From positions 496,001-560,000 of the forward strand of contig NZ_JAIPUL010000001.1 in the NCBI RefSeq assembly GCF_020180945.1: 64,000 nucleotides of DNA. The letters are read 5' to 3'. Shown here piece by piece: positions 1 through 8,595 of the stretch. The translations under genes were made by a program, and so were the position numbers. The stretch is from Lacticaseibacillus kribbianus. Lineage in GTDB: Bacteria > Bacillota > Bacilli > Lactobacillales > Lactobacillaceae. How positions within the stretch are numbered: the first letter of the stretch is position 1; every line of letters starts with the position of its first letter. Under the pieces are notes generated by a model, which saw nothing but the letters and a program-made list of their open reading frames with translations, ran no database searches and was not told the origin of the DNA.

Positions 1-519
1 GGCCACCGTCAAGTACATCGTGAAGTCGGGATCCTCGCTGGCCGCGAAGTTGGTGATGGCAAGGCTCAGGCGCTCAGCCGTCTGGTCGAGCACACGCAGT
101 CCCTTGGCGCTGATTTTGAGCAGCGGCTTATCACCGTCCAGGCGCAGGGCGCCGCCGTAGCGCGTCGCGGTTGCCTGCAGCTTGATCTGGGCCTCGAGCG
201 CCGAGACTGCAATCAGGTGCGGGGCGAAAGTTGCGTCGGCACGGGCGTAGGTGCCCAGGTAGTCGGCATCGGCCGTTGCAACCGGCGTGAACAGGACGCT
301 GGAGAAGTCACCAACCCAAGGGCTCGGCTGGTGGGTCAAACGGATGCCGGCGAAGCTTTGGGCCGTCGGGTCGAACCACCAAGGCGTGTCTTCCAGGGTG
401 GTCTGCACCGCCAGATAGTTCATGGCAAACGGCGATCCGGTGAGGGGCAGGGTGTTGCCGTGTGAGAAGGTGTACGTGTTCTGGGAACCGATGCGGGTGT
501 CAATTGATTCAGGATTCAT
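1..519 (-). CDS. GH92 alpha-mannosidase, N-terminal part (cut by window edge)
   Basis: The first 173 codons are present and the frame runs off base 1. The N-terminus carries the GH92 signature: an IDTRIGSQNTYTFSHGN stretch near residues 6-22 followed by PFAMNYLAVQT. GH92 enzymes are calcium-dependent exo-alpha-mannosidases, mostly alpha-1,2 and alpha-1,3, that trim high-mannose N-glycans. No signal peptide precedes the domain, so the enzyme is probably cytoplasmic. The start ATG has a GGAGG ribosome site 9 bases upstream (529-533). The gene follows the GntR regulator on the same strand with a 78-base gap, so the two are probably co-transcribed. The catalytic C-terminal half is outside the window, so activity cannot be judged. 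Confidence 0.88.
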   Translation of the reverse strand, partial: MNPESIDTRIGSQNTYTFSHGNTLPLTGSPFAMNYLAVQTTLEDTPWWFDPTAQSFAGIRLTHQPSPWVGDFSSVLFTPVATADADYLGTYARADATFAPHLIAVSALEAQIKLQATATRYGGALRLDGDKPLLKISAKGLRVLDQTAERLSLAITNFAASEDPDFTMYLTVA

Positions 520-597
520 CTAAGAAGCCTCCAAAAAAAGTGTGGGTGACAAAACGCGGGTGCGGTAGAACTCTCAACAACGGTGGTTCGTGGTGGT

Positions 598-1656
598 TCA
601 GCGGTTCTTGGCCGGCCGGGCGGTCGAGTCGCGGGCGACCAGCTTGACCGGCACGGTGATGCGCTTGCTGCAGCCCTTTTGCGGGTCGTTGATCTGCGAC
701 AGCATCAGGTCGACGGCCTGGCGCCCCATCTCCGTGAAGTCCTGGGTTAAGGTGGTCAAAGACGGGGTGTTGGTCGCGGCCAGTTCGATGTCGTCGAAGC
801 CGACGATGGACAGGTCCAAGGGTAGCTGCCAGCCGCGGCCCTGCAGCTCGCGGGCCATCTTGATGGCCTCGACATCGTTGCCCATGATCAGGGCGGTGAT
901 GTTTTCGTGCTTGAGGTACGCGGCGGTTTCGGCGACCGAGGCAAAGGTGCTCAGCGCCTCGGCCCACAACAGCTGCTGGGTCGGCATCAGGTCGGTCGGC
1001 TGGTAGGCGTTCACATAGCCGAAGAAGCGGTCGGCGACCGTGCCGGTCCAGTCCTGCCAAAAAGGCACGCGGCTGCAAAAGGCGATGCGCTTGTGCCCCA
1101 GGGTCTGCAGGTGTCGGGCGGCCAGCGCCCCGCCGGCGGTGTTGTCCGAGCAGACGCTGGGCAAAGCCAGGGTGCTCGGTGGCTCATCGAAGACCACGGT
1201 GGGGATGTGGAGTTGCGACAGGGTGATGAGCGTGGGCATGTCCGCCGCGAGCTCCTGGGGGTAAAAGAACATCCCCGCGTAGTGCTCGGTGAACGTGTCC
1301 AGCGCCACGCGCTTGAACTGGCGGGTGGTGATGGTTTCCAGGTGCCAGGTGGTCCCGGCCAGCATCTGAGTGATGCCGCTGGCGTAGTCGCCCATCTTGG
1401 GGTTGGCGAATGGTAAGACAAGGAGCAAGGTGCGCGAACGGTTGGCGGCGTGCGGTTTGACAAAGCTGCCCTTGCCCTGCACCCGGTAGATCAGGTCCGC
1501 GTCGGCAAGTTCGTTCAGGGCACGCTTGGTCGTGATGCGGCTGACGTGGTAGCGAATGGCCAGCGCGTTCTCGCTTGGTAGCAGGGCATCGGGCGCGTAT
1601 TCGCCGCGAAGAATCGCGGTGCGAAGCTGATCGAATAACTCCTGATATTTGGTCAT
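598..1656 (-). CDS. GntR-family regulator with LacI-type sugar-binding domain
   Basis: The protein has 352 residues. Residues 1-70 form a GntR winged helix (LLPSENALAIRYHVSRITTKRALNEL is the helix-turn-helix region) and the rest is a periplasmic-binding-protein-like effector domain of the LacI/AraR type. Such proteins repress sugar catabolic genes until a sugar ligand binds. It is divergent from the GH125-GH38-GH20 genes and upstream of GH92, so it probably controls mannoside hydrolases on both sides. The effector is unknown; mannose or a mannobiose is an inference from context. Its own promoter overlaps a GTATAC palindrome, which suggests autoregulation. Confidence 0.88.
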   Translation of the reverse strand: MTKYQELFDQLRTAILRGEYAPDALLPSENALAIRYHVSRITTKRALNELADADLIYRVQGKGSFVKPHAANRSRTLLLVLPFANPKMGDYASGITQMLAGTTWHLETITTRQFKRVALDTFTEHYAGMFFYPQELAADMPTLITLSQLHIPTVVFDEPPSTLALPSVCSDNTAGGALAARHLQTLGHKRIAFCSRVPFWQDWTGTVADRFFGYVNAYQPTDLMPTQQLLWAEALSTFASVAETAAYLKHENITALIMGNDVEAIKMARELQGRGWQLPLDLSIVGFDDIELAATNTPSLTTLTQDFTEMGRQAVDLMLSQINDPQKGCSKRITVPVKLVARDSTARPAKNR

Positions 1657-1668
1657 GACGCCCTCCAG

Positions 1669-1680
1669 TTGGTATACGTT
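1669..1680. promoter_or_regulatory. Candidate operator, site 1 (overlaps GntR promoter -10)
   Basis: TTGGTATACGTT covers the -10 box of the regulator promoter and contains the palindrome GTATAC. A related copy lies at 1755-1766 on the other strand, just before the GH125 gene. The pair would let the GntR protein act on both divergent units. Confidence 0.4.
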
Positions 1681-1699
1681 GATAGTCCGACTTTTTCAA
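1671..1699 (-). promoter_or_regulatory. Promoter of the GntR regulator gene
   Basis: On the minus strand TTGAAA (1694-1699) and TATACC (1671-1676) are separated by 17 bases. This places the start of transcription close to the regulator ATG. Confidence 0.55.
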
Positions 1700-1703
1700 T
1701 TTT

Positions 1704-1717
1704 TGTGAACGCTTGCA
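1704..1717. promoter_or_regulatory. cre site (CcpA operator) in the divergent region
   Basis: TGTGAACGCTTGCA fits the catabolite-responsive element consensus (TGWAANCGNTNWCA) with small deviations. It lies between the two divergent promoters of the hydrolase genes. The implied effect is repression while a preferred sugar is present. Confidence 0.65.
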
Positions 1718-1754
1718 CCCATAGTCTCATCTAACATGATATATTGCAAGTATA

Positions 1755-1766
1755 AAAACATACCAA
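1755..1766. promoter_or_regulatory. Candidate operator, site 2 (before GH125 gene)
   Basis: The minus strand reads TTGGTATGTTTT, sharing TTGGTAT and the following T run with site 1 at 1669-1680. It sits just upstream of the AAGGAG ribosome site of the GH125 gene. Confidence 0.35.
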
Positions 1767-1777
1767 GGAGCACAAAA

Positions 1778-3064
1778 ATGACAGACTATTTGACCAAAGG
1801 CGCCAGCGCCTACATTGATAAGATCGTCGCGTTGTGCGGCACCGCGCACCCGGAGTGGGCGGAGACCTTCGCCCTGACCTACGCGGACACGCTGAAGCAC
1901 GCGCTTGTTGAAGACGGTACCTCGCGCATTTTTGTCTTGACCGGTGACATCCCGGCGATGTGGCAGCGCGACTCCACCGCGCAGATGCGGCCGTACTTGG
2001 TCCCTGCAAGAACCGACCCGGAGCTGGCCGACACCATCGAAAAGGTGATCAACCGTCAGTTCTTCAACATGGCGATGGATCCGTACGCCAACGCCTTCAA
2101 CCAAAGCGCCAACAACGCCGGCCACCAGACCGACAAGACCACGATGAACCCGTGGATCTGGGAGCGCAAGTACGAGCTGGACTCGCTGTGCTACCCGGTG
2201 CAGCTGGCCTACCTGTTCTGGAAGAACACCGGCCGCACCAGCCACTTCAACGCGGGCTTTGAGGTCGCCATCGAAAAGCTCGTGCAGGTGATCACGGCCG
2301 AGCAGGATCACGCCCACTCCCCGTACAGCTTCGAGCGCACGGGGGACCGGCCGGAAGACACGCTGATCGACGGCGTCGGCCGCCCGGTTGCCAAAACTGG
2401 GATGAGCTGGAACGGCTTCCGCCCAAGCGATGATGCCTGCGTGTACGGCTACTTGATCCCAAGCAACCTGTTTGCCGTCGAGATCCTGCGCCACCTGGCC
2501 GAGATCTACTCGGACGTGCTGCACCAGCCGGCGGAGCGCTTCACCTACTTGGCCAACGCCATCGAGGCCGGCGTCGCCCGCTACGGTACGACGACCAACA
2601 AGGCGGGTGAAAGCATCTACGCCTTTGAGGTCGACGGGCTGGGCAACCAGCTGGTGATGGACGACGCCAACGTGCCGAACCTCCTGGCGCTGCCGTACCT
2701 CGGCGCCGTGGCGGAAGACGACCCGATTTACGTCGCCACCAGAAAGACCATCCTGTCCACCGAGAACCCGTATTACTACGCCGGCACCTACGGCCAGGGC
2801 CTGGGCTCACCACACACGCCGGCCGAGTACATCTGGCCGATCGCCAAGGCCGTCGAGGGGCTGACCTCCACCGACCGCGAGGCAAAGGCCGCAATTCTGG
2901 ATTCGCTGGTGGCGACGACGGCCGGCACGAAGATGATGCACGAGGGCTACAACGTCGAGGACCCGACGCAGTACACACGCGAGTGGTTCTCATGGGCCAA
3001 CATGATGTTTTGCGAGCTGGTCATGGACTACTTCGGCGAGAACGTCAACGACGTAAAAGACTGA
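1778..3064 (+). CDS. GH125 exo-alpha-1,6-mannosidase
   Basis: The protein has 428 residues, the usual length for GH125, and no signal peptide. The family pattern is clear: GDIPAMWQRDSTAQ at residues 56-69, an NAFN motif, GMSWNGFRPSDDAC and SPHTPAEYIWPIA. GH125 enzymes remove non-reducing alpha-1,6-linked mannose, as in the core of N-glycans. An upstream in-frame ATG at 1736 is rejected because AAGGAG (1765-1770) sits 7 bases before ATG 1778. The gene begins a hydrolase run, with the GH38 gene 21 bases downstream. In pneumococcus GH125 and GH38 genes are likewise neighbours. Confidence 0.92.
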   Translation: MTDYLTKGASAYIDKIVALCGTAHPEWAETFALTYADTLKHALVEDGTSRIFVLTGDIPAMWQRDSTAQMRPYLVPARTDPELADTIEKVINRQFFNMAMDPYANAFNQSANNAGHQTDKTTMNPWIWERKYELDSLCYPVQLAYLFWKNTGRTSHFNAGFEVAIEKLVQVITAEQDHAHSPYSFERTGDRPEDTLIDGVGRPVAKTGMSWNGFRPSDDACVYGYLIPSNLFAVEILRHLAEIYSDVLHQPAERFTYLANAIEAGVARYGTTTNKAGESIYAFEVDGLGNQLVMDDANVPNLLALPYLGAVAEDDPIYVATRKTILSTENPYYYAGTYGQGLGSPHTPAEYIWPIAKAVEGLTSTDREAKAAILDSLVATTAGTKMMHEGYNVEDPTQYTREWFSWANMMFCELVMDYFGENVNDVKD

Positions 3065-3085
3065 TAGCAGTCGGAAGGGAGCAAC

Positions 3086-5758
3086 ATGGCTAAGAAAAAA
3101 GTTTTCATTGTGTCGCACAGTCACTGGGATCGCGAGTGGTACATGGGGTACGAGAAGCACCACATGCGCCTGATTAGCCTGATTGACGACCTGTTTCACC
3201 TGTTCGAAACCGACCCGAACTTCGACTCGTTCCACCTGGACGGGCAGACCATCATTTTGGACGACTACCTCAAGGTGCGCCCGGAAAAGCGCGCCGAGCT
3301 TGAGAAGTGGATTCAAAAGGGCAAGCTGCGCATTGGGCCGTTCTACATCCTGCAAGACGACTTCCTGATCAGCCCGGAGGCCAACGTCCGCAACACGCAG
3401 TACGGCCTGGCCGCCTCCCAGAAGTGGGGCCACGCCCCGGTGCCTTTGGGCTACTTCCCGGACACCTTCGGCAACATGGGTCAGACCGCGCAGATGATGA
3501 AGCTGGCCGGCCTTGACACCGTGGCGTTCGGCCGCGGCGTCACTCCAACCGGGCTGAACAACCAGGTCGGCGGGAAGGGCGACTTCGACTCCACTTACTC
3601 CGAGATGTGGTGGGAAGGCCCCGATGCCAGCAAGGTGCTGGGCATCCTGTTTGCCAATTGGTACTCCAACGGCAACGAGATCCCGGCGGACCCGGCCAAG
3701 GCAAAGGTTTACTGGGACAAGCACCTGGCCGACGCCGAGCGCTTCGCCTCGACGCCCGACCTGCTGTTCATGAACGGGGTCGACCACCAGCCGGTGCAGA
3801 TGGACCTCAGCGAGGCCATCCGCGTGGCCAACGAGCTGTACCCGGACTACGAGTTCGTGCACAGCAACTTCCCGGCCTACATCGAGGCGCTGCGCCAGGA
3901 CCTGCCAACGGACCTGTCGACGATTCACGGCGAGCTGACCTCTCAGGCCACCGACGGCTGGTACACGCTGGCCAACACGTCCAGCTCCCGCATCTATCTG
4001 AAGCAAAACAACACCAAGACCGAGCGCCTGCTCGAGGATCAGGTGGAGCCGCTGCTCGCATTGAGCGACAGCGCGACCGCCGAGAACCAGGACCGCCTGG
4101 ACTACGCCTGGCACTTCCTGCTTCAAAACCACCCGCACGACAGCATCTGCGGCTGCTCCGTCGACCCCATCCACGAGCGCATGATGACTCGCTTCCACGC
4201 CGCGCAGCAGGTCGGCGACAGCCTCAGTGCGCAGGCGCTGACCCGCTTTGCCCAGCAGCTGGACACCGCAAGCTTTGCAGACGACGCCCACCCGTTCGTG
4301 CTGTTGAACACGACCGGCGCCGCCAAGCGCGAGCCCGTGACGGTGGAAGTCGAGCTCAAGCGCGCGCTGTTCAAGGATGGCGCCCCCAAGGCCCAGTACG
4401 ACAAGCTGAGCGCCTTGGCCCAGGACCTGCCGGCCCTGACCGTGGTCGACCACGAAGGCAACGCGGTGCCTGCAATCATCCAAAACCCGCACGTCCGCTT
4501 CAACTACGAGCTGCCGGACCGCACGTTCCGCGTGCCGTTCATGGCCCTGTACGTCGACGTGCAGGTGGCGGCCGACCTGCCGGCCTTTGGCTGGCAGACC
4601 CTGGCCGTGGTGCCGGGTACCCCTGCTGCCATCGCGGCACCGGCTGCGACCAACGCGATTGACAACGGCAAGCTCCGCGTCGTTTTGGAGGCCGACAACA
4701 GCATCACGGTTGAGGACCGCCTCACCGGCCACCGCTACCAAGACGCCTTACTGATCGAGGACACCGGCGACATGGGCAACGAGTACATCTACCGCCAGTC
4801 GGCCGATAAGCTGACCTTCACGTCCAAGGACGGCAAGGTCTCTGACGTCACCACCAAGGCGACGGCCACCGGCCAGGAGCTGGACTTCACGCTGACCTTG
4901 ACCGTGCCGGACCAGGCCGCGGCGACGCTTGACTACGAACGCCAGGCGGTGATCGACATCACCAACCGCACCAGCAAGCGCGGCGATCACGACGTTGACC
5001 TGCCGCTGGCCATCACCCTGCGGCTCGATCAGGACAGCCGCCTCAGCGTGACGGTTGCAGGCCACAACACGGTCAAGGACCACCGGCTGCGCGCCGTGGT
5101 CGCCACCGGGCTGACCACGACCACGCACCAGGCGGAGTCGATCTTTGAGGTCGTCACCCGCCAAAACCAGGTCGGCCCTAACTGGCAGAACCCGACCAAC
5201 CCGCAGCACCAGCAGGCCTTCGCGACCGTGCACAACGAACAGCGCGGCGTGGTGGTCGGAAACTACGGCCTCAACGAGTACGAGGTCAGCCCGACCGGCG
5301 ACACCATCGCCGTGACGCTTCTGCGCTGCATCGGTGAGATGGGGGACTGGGGCTACTTCGAAACCCCGGCGGCCCAGTGCCTCGGCGACTTCACCGCGGC
5401 CTTCTCTTTGACCTTCACCGACGGCAGCGAGGCCGCTCAGCTTGCCGCCTACCAGGCGGCCCGCGCCGCCCAGGTGCCGGTGATCACCAAGCAGACTGGC
5501 GCCCACGCCGGCAGCAAGCCGGTCCAAGCGACCTACCTGACCGTCAGCGACCCGGCCTTTGCCGTGACCGCGACCAAGCAGGGGGCGGACGGTCTGATCG
5601 TGCGCGGTTACAACATGACCGGGGAAGCCAAGCCGCTGACCGTCGAGTACGACGGCAAGCCGGCGGCCGGGCTTTTGGACCTGGTCGACAAACCGCTTGC
5701 AGGTGACGTGACCGCCGCGCTGCGGCCGGCCGAGATTCGGACCTACCTGTTCAAGTAA
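3086..5758 (+). CDS. GH38 alpha-mannosidase (cytoplasmic, zinc-dependent)
   Basis: The protein has 890 residues. The N-terminus carries SHSHWDREW with zinc ligands His13 and Asp15. The expected nucleophile is Asp126 in GYFPDTFGN, and a further zinc ligand is His351 in HDSICG. Beta-rich GH38 C-terminal domains follow. Bacterial GH38 enzymes of this size hydrolyse alpha-1,3 (and some alpha-1,2/1,6) mannosyl bonds, releasing mannose. No export signal is visible, so substrate must be imported first. The gene sits between GH125 and GH20 in one strand-wise run and has its own GGAGGG-like ribosome site. A mannosylglycerate hydrolase role (MngB-like) is possible but less likely in this setting. Confidence 0.92.
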   Translation: MAKKKVFIVSHSHWDREWYMGYEKHHMRLISLIDDLFHLFETDPNFDSFHLDGQTIILDDYLKVRPEKRAELEKWIQKGKLRIGPFYILQDDFLISPEANVRNTQYGLAASQKWGHAPVPLGYFPDTFGNMGQTAQMMKLAGLDTVAFGRGVTPTGLNNQVGGKGDFDSTYSEMWWEGPDASKVLGILFANWYSNGNEIPADPAKAKVYWDKHLADAERFASTPDLLFMNGVDHQPVQMDLSEAIRVANELYPDYEFVHSNFPAYIEALRQDLPTDLSTIHGELTSQATDGWYTLANTSSSRIYLKQNNTKTERLLEDQVEPLLALSDSATAENQDRLDYAWHFLLQNHPHDSICGCSVDPIHERMMTRFHAAQQVGDSLSAQALTRFAQQLDTASFADDAHPFVLLNTTGAAKREPVTVEVELKRALFKDGAPKAQYDKLSALAQDLPALTVVDHEGNAVPAIIQNPHVRFNYELPDRTFRVPFMALYVDVQVAADLPAFGWQTLAVVPGTPAAIAAPAATNAIDNGKLRVVLEADNSITVEDRLTGHRYQDALLIEDTGDMGNEYIYRQSADKLTFTSKDGKVSDVTTKATATGQELDFTLTLTVPDQAAATLDYERQAVIDITNRTSKRGDHDVDLPLAITLRLDQDSRLSVTVAGHNTVKDHRLRAVVATGLTTTTHQAESIFEVVTRQNQVGPNWQNPTNPQHQQAFATVHNEQRGVVVGNYGLNEYEVSPTGDTIAVTLLRCIGEMGDWGYFETPAAQCLGDFTAAFSLTFTDGSEAAQLAAYQAARAAQVPVITKQTGAHAGSKPVQATYLTVSDPAFAVTATKQGADGLIVRGYNMTGEAKPLTVEYDGKPAAGLLDLVDKPLAGDVTAALRPAEIRTYLFK

Positions 5759-5824
5759 CTTGTACACCGCCGCAACCGCGGGCACCTGTGTCCGCGGCTG
5801 TTGCGGTGCCCGGAGGAGGAAATT

Positions 5825-7675
5825 ATGACGGATTGGCAAGGCGTTCCAAGCAAGTACCAAGACGCGGTGGCCCTGATTGCAGGCGCGCACCACGACAACG
5901 ACGTGACGGCCAAGGTGACCGTGGCCCAAGGCGATCCCGGGCTGACCCTGACCCGCGACGGCGCAAGCGGCACCATCACTTACGGCACCGTGCACGAGCT
6001 GATGCGCGGCGTCACGCTGTGGCTGGGCCACGCGCAGCACGAGACCAGCTTTGCACTGCACGAAACCCCGGCGTTCGACGAGGTCGGCGCGATGATCGAC
6101 CTGGCGCGCAACGGCGTGCTGTCGGTGCCGGGGCTCAAGCGCGTGATCGTGCGCATGGCAAGCCTCGGCTACACGGAAATCTGGATGTACATGGAGGACG
6201 TGTTCGAAGTCCCGGAGGAGCCGTACTTCGGCCACCTGCGCGGCCGCTACAGTCAGTCCGATCTCCACGAACTGGCCGTGTTCGCCGATCGCTTCGGCGT
6301 GCGGCTGGTGCCGGCCATCCAGACGCTGGCGCACTTGCAAAACGCGCTGAAGTGGCAAGCCTTTCAGGAGATCAAGGACACCCCGGACGTGCTGTGGGTC
6401 GAAAAGCCCGAGACCACCAAGTTCCTGCGTGAGCTTTTGAAGGCGGCCACCGCGCCGTTTTTGACCAACAAGATTCACATCGGCATGGACGAGGCGTACG
6501 GCTTGGGCATGGGCAACCGCGCGGTCAAGGAGGGCTTCGTTGATCAGCAGACGCTGATTCAGGCCCACCTGAAGACAGTCGCGGCGCTGTGTGAGGAGCT
6601 TCACCTCGATCCGTACATGTGGAGCGACATGTGGTTCACCATCGCCAGCCCGACGCACACCATGTACGACGAAACCGTGCACTTCACGCCGGAGTTCGCC
6701 GCGCAGATGCCCAACGTCGGTCAGGTGTACTGGGACTACTACCACGAGGACGTCGAGACCTACGCAGCCCGGCTGGCCCAGCACTTCGAGTTGCAAAAGC
6801 CGGTGGTCTACGCCGGCGGTCTGTGGACCTGGCCGAGTCTGGCCCCGCACCAGGAGAAAATGCTGCAGTCCGTCAAAGCGGGCATGACCGGCGCCAAGCA
6901 GGCCGGCGTGCGCCAGGCCGTGGCCACCATGTGGTTCGACGACGGCGCCGAGACGCCGTTTGCCGCCTCCTGGCTGGGGCTTCAGACCTTCATCGAGTAC
7001 CAGTACCACGACACGGTGAGCCCCGAATTTTTGGCCCAGCAGTTCAAGCTGATGCAGGGCGAGGACGCCGCGGCGTTCATGCTGTTGGACGAGTTCGACC
7101 ACGTCGAAGGCAACCCGGTCAACCTGACCGGCGAAAACACCAGTAAGCTGGTGCTCTACGAGGACCTGTTGCTCCAGAAGTACCGCGTCAACCTCGGCAA
7201 GTTCAACCTGGCGGCGCACTACGACAGGCTCGCAGGTCAGCTGGCGACAGTGACCACCACCGCGGTCAGCCGGCCGCTGTTTGCCTACTACCACGCGCTG
7301 GCCAAGGCGCTGGCCCAAAAGGCGCGCGTGCTGGTCGCCCTGCAGCAGCTGATTCACCAGCCACGCCGCGACGCCGGCGAGGTGGTGGCGCAGCTGGTCA
7401 CGTACCGCGACCTGTTGACCGCGACACTCGATGCCTACCGCCCGGTCTGGCACGACGAGCGGCGCGGCAACGGCTTTGAGGTGATCGATATCCGCTACGG
7501 CGGCCAGTTTGCCCGCATCAACACCGTGCTGTGGCGCCTTGGCGAGTGGGAGGCCGGCAACGACGACCTCGCCGAGCTGCACGCCAAAGCCCTGCCCGCC
7601 GACAAGTGGACCAGCGGCCCAATCGGCCACGGCCTGTACATGCAGATTGCAAGCGCCTGTGACATTTCACGCTAG
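5825..7675 (+). CDS. GH20 beta-N-acetylhexosaminidase (GH20C-like)
   Basis: The protein has 616 residues and no signal peptide. The GH20 catalytic pair Asp222-Glu223 is in HIGMDEA; the Asp positions the substrate acetamido group and the Glu is the acid. Size, lack of export signal and position next to GH38/GH125 recall the pneumococcal cytoplasmic GH20C, which acts on terminal GlcNAc and GalNAc. ATG 5825 is chosen because GGAGGAGG precedes it directly; the longer in-frame form starting at 5801 is not supported. It probably removes GlcNAc exposed after or before mannose trimming of N-glycans. A terminator follows at 7696. Confidence 0.87.
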   Translation: MTDWQGVPSKYQDAVALIAGAHHDNDVTAKVTVAQGDPGLTLTRDGASGTITYGTVHELMRGVTLWLGHAQHETSFALHETPAFDEVGAMIDLARNGVLSVPGLKRVIVRMASLGYTEIWMYMEDVFEVPEEPYFGHLRGRYSQSDLHELAVFADRFGVRLVPAIQTLAHLQNALKWQAFQEIKDTPDVLWVEKPETTKFLRELLKAATAPFLTNKIHIGMDEAYGLGMGNRAVKEGFVDQQTLIQAHLKTVAALCEELHLDPYMWSDMWFTIASPTHTMYDETVHFTPEFAAQMPNVGQVYWDYYHEDVETYAARLAQHFELQKPVVYAGGLWTWPSLAPHQEKMLQSVKAGMTGAKQAGVRQAVATMWFDDGAETPFAASWLGLQTFIEYQYHDTVSPEFLAQQFKLMQGEDAAAFMLLDEFDHVEGNPVNLTGENTSKLVLYEDLLLQKYRVNLGKFNLAAHYDRLAGQLATVTTTAVSRPLFAYYHALAKALAQKARVLVALQQLIHQPRRDAGEVVAQLVTYRDLLTATLDAYRPVWHDERRGNGFEVIDIRYGGQFARINTVLWRLGEWEAGNDDLAELHAKALPADKWTSGPIGHGLYMQIASACDISR

Positions 7676-7695
7676 GCGCGCATCATGACCCCTCG

Positions 7696-7726
7696 GAAGC
7701 ACCGCGCCAAGCCGCGGTGCTTCTTT
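7696..7726 (+). terminator. Terminator after the GH125-GH38-GH20 genes
   Basis: A perfect 11-bp stem (7696-7706 with 7713-7723), a 6-base loop and a short TTT tail. It separates the hydrolase run from yesL. Confidence 0.7.
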
Positions 7727-7910
7727 GTGGTTGGCGTCGGCTTGCGGCTTGCAGGCGGACGCGGCTGGCGTGTCGGCCCGGGCGCCATCGCCCGGACCAC
7801 AGCCGTGGCTCACGGTGCCGTGGTTTGGGGCAGAGAGGAGCTACGGGAGCCGCCTTTGTAAGCCTTTTAGAATTTTGTTACAATGCTAGTGAGTTGCGGC
7901 CGACGCGGGG

Positions 7911-7938
7911 TTGTTCCGGCGGCTGCACGTGATAGAAT
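7911..7938 (+). promoter_or_regulatory. Promoter of yesL-yesM
   Basis: TTGTTC (7911-7916), 16-base spacer, TAGAAT (7933-7938). The rest of the gap 7727-7988 has no gene and shows only a weaker second candidate (TACAAT at 7879-7884). Confidence 0.5.
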
Positions 7939-7988
7939 GAACACTTACGGGGCCGGCACGTGGCTCGCACAAGAAAGGACGCGGTACG

Positions 7989-8594
7989 ATGTTAGGACGC
8001 GGTATCAATAGTATTTTCACGAAGGTGTTCATCTTGCTGATTCTGAACCTTCAATTCTGGCTGTTCACCATCATGGGGCTGGTGGTGCTGGGCGTCGGCC
8101 CGGCGCTGCGCACAATCGCCGAGCTGTTTTCCGCCAACCAGTGGGAGCTGGCCGACTACCGCTTCAAGGACAGCTGGGCGCTGTTCAAGACCCACTTCTG
8201 GCAGGCCAACGGTCACTTCTGGATTTTCGGTGCGGTCTTTGGCGTTCTCAGCTACAGCTTGTACCTGTCCACACAGCTGAAGTTCGGCTGGATGGTGTTC
8301 ATTCAGTTCATCATTTTGTTCGCACTGCTTCTGTGCGCGACATCCGGGCTGTTCACGCTGTCGATTGAGAGCCACTACGAGATCAGCCTTAAAAACGCGT
8401 TTCGCCTGGCCATCGGGCAGTTCTTCCAGAACTTCCTGCAGCTTCTGGTGTACTTCGGCGGACTCGGGGTGATCATCATCCTGACGGCCAAGGCCATGGG
8501 GCTGATCCTGTTTCTGAGCATCGCGGCGGTGGTGGTCTGGACCCACATTCAGTCCGCCCGCTGGTACGCGCAGATTGACGCGCAGCTGGCGTAG
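7989..8594 (+). CDS. yesL: YesL-family membrane protein (DUF624)
   Basis: The protein has 201 residues with four to five hydrophobic helices and short polar loops. The N-terminal FILLILNLQFWLFTIMG and the pattern of Trp/Phe residues match DUF624/YesL. The biochemical function is unknown, but yesL genes accompany YesMN two-component systems and Lpl-type sugar importers in Firmicutes, exactly as here. The ribosome site GAAAGGA lies about 9 bases before ATG. The sensor kinase gene starts one base after the stop, so the two are translationally coupled and possibly act together at the membrane. Confidence 0.85.
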   Translation: MLGRGINSIFTKVFILLILNLQFWLFTIMGLVVLGVGPALRTIAELFSANQWELADYRFKDSWALFKTHFWQANGHFWIFGAVFGVLSYSLYLSTQLKFGWMVFIQFIILFALLLCATSGLFTLSIESHYEISLKNAFRLAIGQFFQNFLQLLVYFGGLGVIIILTAKAMGLILFLSIAAVVVWTHIQSARWYAQIDAQLA

Positions 8595-8595
8595 G

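Noticed and set aside
2990-7630. Very long open frames on the minus strand opposite GH125, GH38 and GH20
   Set aside because: They arise from GC-biased codon positions of the plus-strand genes, have no ribosome sites or family motifs, and the plus-strand frames carry clear catalytic residues.
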